Assembly: GCA_963745865.1 (NCBI GenBank)
Contig: CAVUYZ010000002.1
Span: 1-64,000 of the forward strand
Direction of reading: 5' to 3'
Length of the DNA stretch: 64,000 bases
From: JAHEDH01 sp963745865
GTDB taxonomy: Bacteria > Actinomycetota > Acidimicrobiia > Spongiisociales > ZC4RG35
The notes under the pieces are model-generated. The model saw only the letters and a program-made list of their open reading frames with translations, did no database searches and was not told the origin of the DNA. Shown here piece after piece: positions 60,724 through 64,000 of this stretch. The position numbers were made by a program, and so were the translations under genes. The first letter of the stretch is position 1. Each line of letters begins with the position of its first letter.

Positions 60724-61974
60724 TTGCAGTACGACATCGCTACCCCGACGCTCTCAGAGGAGGGCGCCCGTCGCCTCGAATGGGCCGGTCGCCGTATGCC
60801 GGTGCTCGCCACACTGCGTGAGCGTTTCTTGAAGGAGAAGCCGCTCGAGGGCCGCACCGTCGCCGCCTGTCTCCATGTCACCGCCGAGACCGCGAACCTG
60901 ATGCTGGCGCTGCGCGACGCCGGCGCCAACGCCGCGCTCTGTGCATCGAATCCCCTGTCGACCCAGGACGACATCGCGGCTGCCCTGGTCGCCGAGGGGA
61001 TTCCGGTGTTCGCCGTTCGGGGTGAGGACTCCGACACCTATTACGACCACATCCACAAGGTGCTCGACCTCGAACCCGACATCACGATGGACGACGGCGC
61101 CGACCTCGCGACGATCCTCCACACCACCAGGACAGAGTTGAATCCGATCGGCTCGACCGAGGAGACGACCACCGGCGTGATTCGCTTGCGGGCGATGGCT
61201 CAGGACGGCACGCTGCGCGTGCCGGTCGTGGCAGTCAACGACAGTCGGACCAAGCACCTGTTCGACAACCGGTACGGGACCGGGCAGTCGGCGATGGATG
61301 GGATCATCCGGGCAACGAACGTGCTGATCGCCGGTCTCAACGTCGTCGTCGTCGGGTATGGCGATTGCGGCCAGGGTGTTGCCAACAGGGCGCACGGCCT
61401 CGGCGCTCACGTGATCGTCGTCGAAGTCGATCCGGTCAGGGCCATCTCCGCGGTGATGGACGGCCATCGTGTGCTCACGGCCGACGACGCCGCCGAGATC
61501 GGACACATCTTCCTCACTGTCACGGGCAACAAGCATGTCCTTCGGCGTCGCCATTTCGAGCGGATGCGCGATGGCGCCATCCTCGCCAATGCCGGGCACT
61601 TCGACATCGAGCTCGAGTTGACCGCGTTGCACGAGATGGCGGTGTCGAACAAGCCGATCCGCGCTCATCTTCACGAGTACACCCTGGAGGACGGCCGGCG
61701 GTTGCTGGTTGCCGCCGAAGGTCGACTCGTCAACCTCGGGGCAGCCGAAGGGCATCCAGCCGACGTGATGGACCTGTCCTTCTCGAATCAGGCACTGGCG
61801 GCCGAATGGCTCGTTCAGAACGCCGGAACGCTCGAGCCGGGCATCTACACGTTGCCTGAGGAACTGGACTCCGAGGTGGCTCGGATCAAGCTGGAAGCAC
61901 TCGGCTTCGGTCTCGAACAACTCACCGAGGACCAGGTCTCGTATCTGTCCGGGTGGCAGGTCGGCACCACGTAA
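60724..61974 (+). CDS. ahcY: Adenosylhomocysteinase
   Basis: A TTG at 60724 after GAAGGA gives 416 residues. It converts S-adenosylhomocysteine to adenosine and homocysteine with bound NAD. Signatures are LHVTAETANLMLALRDAGAN, CASNPLSTQDD, EETTTGVIRLRAM, DNRYGTGQSAMDGIIRATN and the Rossmann loop VVGYGDCGQGVANRAHGLGA. The C-terminus is shorter than in long-form plant and mycobacterial enzymes, like the archaeal/short type. Confidence 0.93.
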   Translation: MQYDIATPTLSEEGARRLEWAGRRMPVLATLRERFLKEKPLEGRTVAACLHVTAETANLMLALRDAGANAALCASNPLSTQDDIAAALVAEGIPVFAVRGEDSDTYYDHIHKVLDLEPDITMDDGADLATILHTTRTELNPIGSTEETTTGVIRLRAMAQDGTLRVPVVAVNDSRTKHLFDNRYGTGQSAMDGIIRATNVLIAGLNVVVVGYGDCGQGVANRAHGLGAHVIVVEVDPVRAISAVMDGHRVLTADDAAEIGHIFLTVTGNKHVLRRRHFERMRDGAILANAGHFDIELELTALHEMAVSNKPIRAHLHEYTLEDGRRLLVAAEGRLVNLGAAEGHPADVMDLSFSNQALAAEWLVQNAGTLEPGIYTLPEELDSEVARIKLEALGFGLEQLTEDQVSYLSGWQVGTT

Positions 61975-62060
61975 CCAGTTCGGCGGCCTGGCGGTCAACG
62001 CCGATTTCTGTCCACCGTCATCGATCCATTCCGTCACACCTGCCCCATACCTTCGATGGC

Positions 62061-62612
62061 ATGCTCTGTCTGGTGTGTCGCTCGGGTTCCCGCGACGTCG
62101 TGTGCAGCACGTGCCGCTTGTCGATGACTCCCGGGCCGGATCGCTCGTTGCCGGGCGGGCGGATGGTGCGGAGTGGCTTCGTGCACGGCGGTGCCGCCCG
62201 GGTGTTGGTTCACAGATTGAAATACGAGGCGATCTCGTCGGCGGCGTCCGTGCTGGCGTTGCGGATGATCGCTGCCTTGCCGCCCGGTGCTGAGCGCCTG
62301 GTGCCGGTGCCGCGCACCCGCTGGCGGGCGATCAGATATGGCGTCGATCCGGCCGTCGAGTTGGCCGTCGAGTTGTCGAGAACCACCGGGCTGCCGGTGA
62401 CGAGGGCGCTGGCGGCGCCGATGATCGCCCCACACAACGCCGGCCGACGAAGACTCGACCGCCATGCCCCACGATTCCGGCTGGTTCGGGCGGCAGGTTC
62501 GGGGGCGGTGCTGATCGACGACGTCGTGACCACCGGTCTGACCCTCGCTGCAGCCGTCTCCACCATTGACGCCGACGTGGCGGGCCTGGTGACTGCCACG
62601 GTGAGTATCTGA
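62061..62612 (+). CDS. comF: ComF-family phosphoribosyltransferase-like protein
   Basis: The ATG at 62061 gives 183 residues. The N-terminal Cys pairs (MLCLVCRSGSRDVVCSTCRL) form the ComF zinc finger; VHRLKYEAISSAASVLALRM and VPVPRTRWRAIRYGVDPAVE follow, with the PRPP loop VLIDDVVTTGLTLAAAVST. It is slightly short for ComF. ComF helps DNA uptake or repair in other bacteria. It is placed before secA, as is common, though the usual hpf gene between them is missing. Confidence 0.85.
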   Translation: MLCLVCRSGSRDVVCSTCRLSMTPGPDRSLPGGRMVRSGFVHGGAARVLVHRLKYEAISSAASVLALRMIAALPPGAERLVPVPRTRWRAIRYGVDPAVELAVELSRTTGLPVTRALAAPMIAPHNAGRRRLDRHAPRFRLVRAAGSGAVLIDDVVTTGLTLAAAVSTIDADVAGLVTATVSI

Positions 62613-62642
62613 TCTTCATCGCTCGCAAAGGGGAGGACTACG

Positions 62643-62696
62643 CCGACAGCCGCTGTCGGAGTGCCATGGTGACTAGTGTCACTAGTCACCATGGCA
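62643..62696. promoter_or_regulatory. Two perfect palindromes upstream of the response regulator gene
   Basis: CCGACAGC-C-GCTGTCGG (62643-62659), three bases later a 35-base perfect palindrome (62662-62696, arms TGCCATGGTGACTAGTG around a single T). A second ACTAGT lies nearby at 62781-62786. They may end the comF transcript or be operators for the regulator gene 130 bases downstream. Confidence 0.6.
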
Positions 62697-62826
62697 TCGA
62701 TGTGATACCGAGTTTCCTTTTCCGCGAGTTCCAATCCCGGGAACGTGAATTCCTTCAAGTCGGGCACGGACCAGGACGATGACTAGTTCGTTACGGCGTC
62801 CACCAACATCACGGAGACACACGGCA

Positions 62827-63486
62827 ATGTCCGGCACGAGAAGCATCATCATCGTCGACGATGCCCCCCTCATTCAGGCGGGCCTCGCAGCGGCATTGAA
62901 GAGCGAGGGTTTCACGATCGCCGGGCAAGCGTCGTCGGCGCTCGAAGCCGTCGACATGGCCGAAGAAATCCAGGCTGACATCATGCTTCTCGACGTGTTG
63001 ATGCCCGGAATGTCCGGCCTCGACGTGGTCGACAAGGTGATCAACGCCTCGCCCAAGACCAAAGTCGTGTTGCTCACCTCGTCGGAGTCCGAAGAGGACC
63101 TGCTCAAGGCCATCAAGTCGGGTGCCCGCGGGTACATCATCAAGGACACACCGATGCCCGAGCTCGTCCGAAAGCTCAATGACGTTCTGGAGGGTGGCGC
63201 GGTCGTGTCTCCGTTCATGGGAGGGTTGCTGTTCGACACGGTCTCCCACCTGTTGCGCCATCGAGATCTCTCGTCGAGCCGGAAGCCGGCGCTGACCGGG
63301 CGCGAGATCGAAGTGCTCGAGTCGATCGCCGCCGGGAAGACCTCCCGAGAGGTAGGAGAGAAGCTCTTCATTTCCGAGAACACGGTCAAGAACCACGTTC
63401 GGAACATCCTCGACAAGCTCGGTCTGGGCTCGCGCAACGAGGCTGTGATGTTCGCGGTCCGCGAGGGCCTGATTTCGATCGACTGA
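62827..63486 (+). CDS. NarL/LuxR-family response regulator
   Basis: The ATG at 62827 gives 219 residues. The receiver domain has the acidic pair IIIVDDAPLIQAG, the phospho-acceptor Asp in IMLLDVLMPGMSG, Thr in LLTSSESEED and Lys in YIIKDTPMPELV. A LuxR-type helix-turn-helix follows (LTGREIEVLESIAAGKTSRE, then ISENTVKNHVRNILDKLGLG). No histidine kinase is adjacent, so it is an orphan in this window. It occupies the place where hpf is usually found between comF and secA. Confidence 0.92.
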   Translation: MSGTRSIIIVDDAPLIQAGLAAALKSEGFTIAGQASSALEAVDMAEEIQADIMLLDVLMPGMSGLDVVDKVINASPKTKVVLLTSSESEEDLLKAIKSGARGYIIKDTPMPELVRKLNDVLEGGAVVSPFMGGLLFDTVSHLLRHRDLSSSRKPALTGREIEVLESIAAGKTSREVGEKLFISENTVKNHVRNILDKLGLGSRNEAVMFAVREGLISID

Positions 63487-63523
63487 CGGGGTACCGATCG
63501 TCCCCCGGTAACATTGTTTCTTC

Positions 63524-64000
63524 ATGTCACTCTTCGACAAACTCCTTCGCGTCGGTGAGGGAAAGGCCCTTCGGGAACTCGAGGACATGGCTGCGGCCGT
63601 GAACGCACTCGAGCCCGAGTGGGAGAACCTCTCCGACGAACAGATCCAAGCCAAGACAGCCGAGTTCCGTCAGCGTCTCGAGAACGGTGAGACGCTCGAC
63701 GACCTCGAGGTCGAGGCATACGCCACTGTTCGCGAGGCCGCCAAGCGGATGCTCGGGCAACGCCACTTCGACGTCCAGCTCGTCGGCGCCGGGGCCATGC
63801 ACCGTGGAAGCGTCGCCGAGATGAAGACCGGTGAGGGAAAGACGCTCGTGTCGACCCTGCCCGTCTATCTCAACGCGTTGGCAGGCGAGGGTGTTCACGT
63901 CGTCACCGTCAACGACTACCTGGCGGCACGCGATGCCGAGTGGATGGGGTCGATCCACCGATTCCTCGGACTCGAGGTCGGATTGATCCAGAACGGGATG
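63524..64000 (+). CDS. secA: Protein translocase ATPase SecA, 5' part (runs off window)
   Basis: The ATG at 63524 opens MSLFDKLLRVGEGKALRELE; 159 codons are present before the window ends. The first nucleotide-binding fold is clear: LGQRHFDVQLVGAGAMHRGS, Walker A in AEMKTGEGKTLVSTLPVYL, then VHVVTVNDYLAARDAEWMG and FLGLEVGLIQNGM. SecA drives Sec-dependent export at the membrane, including the signal-peptide proteins described here. The start lies 37 bases after the regulator stop. Confidence 0.95.
   Translation, partial: MSLFDKLLRVGEGKALRELEDMAAAVNALEPEWENLSDEQIQAKTAEFRQRLENGETLDDLEVEAYATVREAAKRMLGQRHFDVQLVGAGAMHRGSVAEMKTGEGKTLVSTLPVYLNALAGEGVHVVTVNDYLAARDAEWMGSIHRFLGLEVGLIQNGM

Overview
This is a G+C-rich chromosomal window from an actinobacterium, most likely class Acidimicrobiia or a close relative. 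The evidence is the conserved actinobacterial gene block at 46-64 kb: an LCP ligase, the F420 genes fbiB/fbiA, a large membrane glycosyltransferase, DUF5719 and DUF3499 proteins, phosphomannomutase, a Trm112-like protein, ahcY, comF and secA. It also carries many secreted proteins with SLH repeats, several of the divergent 'RWQMALFLTR' type. The taxonomic call is inference; there is no rRNA in the window.

Layout. 0-1.2 kb: an IS481-family element inserted into a palindromic intergenic repeat. 1.2-10 kb: an envelope-glycan locus with two GT2/GT4-type glycosyltransferases (one broken by a partial tandem duplication), a CsaB-like pyruvyl transferase fused to a glycosyltransferase, and a Wzm/Wzt polysaccharide ABC exporter. 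10-32 kb: a surface-protein and glycan region. It holds seven SLH-repeat proteins (two with no recognised enzymatic domain and badly frame-damaged, one with fibronectin-like modules, one GH26-like, one metzincin-type protease, one PGRP amidase, one SpoIID/LytB protein), two further GH26-like secreted proteins, wecB, two GT2 enzymes, an ECF sigma factor with a membrane partner and an O-antigen-ligase-like protein. 32-46 kb: a flippase, a PAS/metallo-beta-lactamase pair, a PASTA class A PBP, and propionyl-CoA/methylmalonyl-CoA metabolism (acyl-CoA mutase, carboxylase alpha and beta subunits, biotin ligase) with an LpdA-type flavoprotein. 46-64 kb: the conserved actinobacterial block, ending in a truncated secA.

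How the genes fit together (inference). The exporter, flippase, polymerase/ligase, LCP ligase and many glycosyltransferases would build and attach a cell-wall polysaccharide. The CsaB-like enzyme would pyruvylate it. The SLH repeats would dock surface proteins, including wall hydrolases and a protease, onto that polymer.

Two cautions and one highlight. (1) At least fifteen reading-frame breaks, mostly net one-base changes and several in G runs, hit otherwise well-conserved genes (wzt, fbiA, fbiB, phosphomannomutase, mutase, a nucleotide-sugar dehydrogenase). This looks like an imperfect consensus sequence rather than mass gene decay, so broken genes are annotated at their full extent. (2) A 280-bp duplication and an AT-rich patch near 4.4-5.1 kb may be assembly artefacts. 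(3) Five copies of a two-hairpin intergenic element lie just after gene ends, always in the same orientation relative to the gene, with compensatory changes in the second stem. This is the strongest candidate here for an undescribed functional element.
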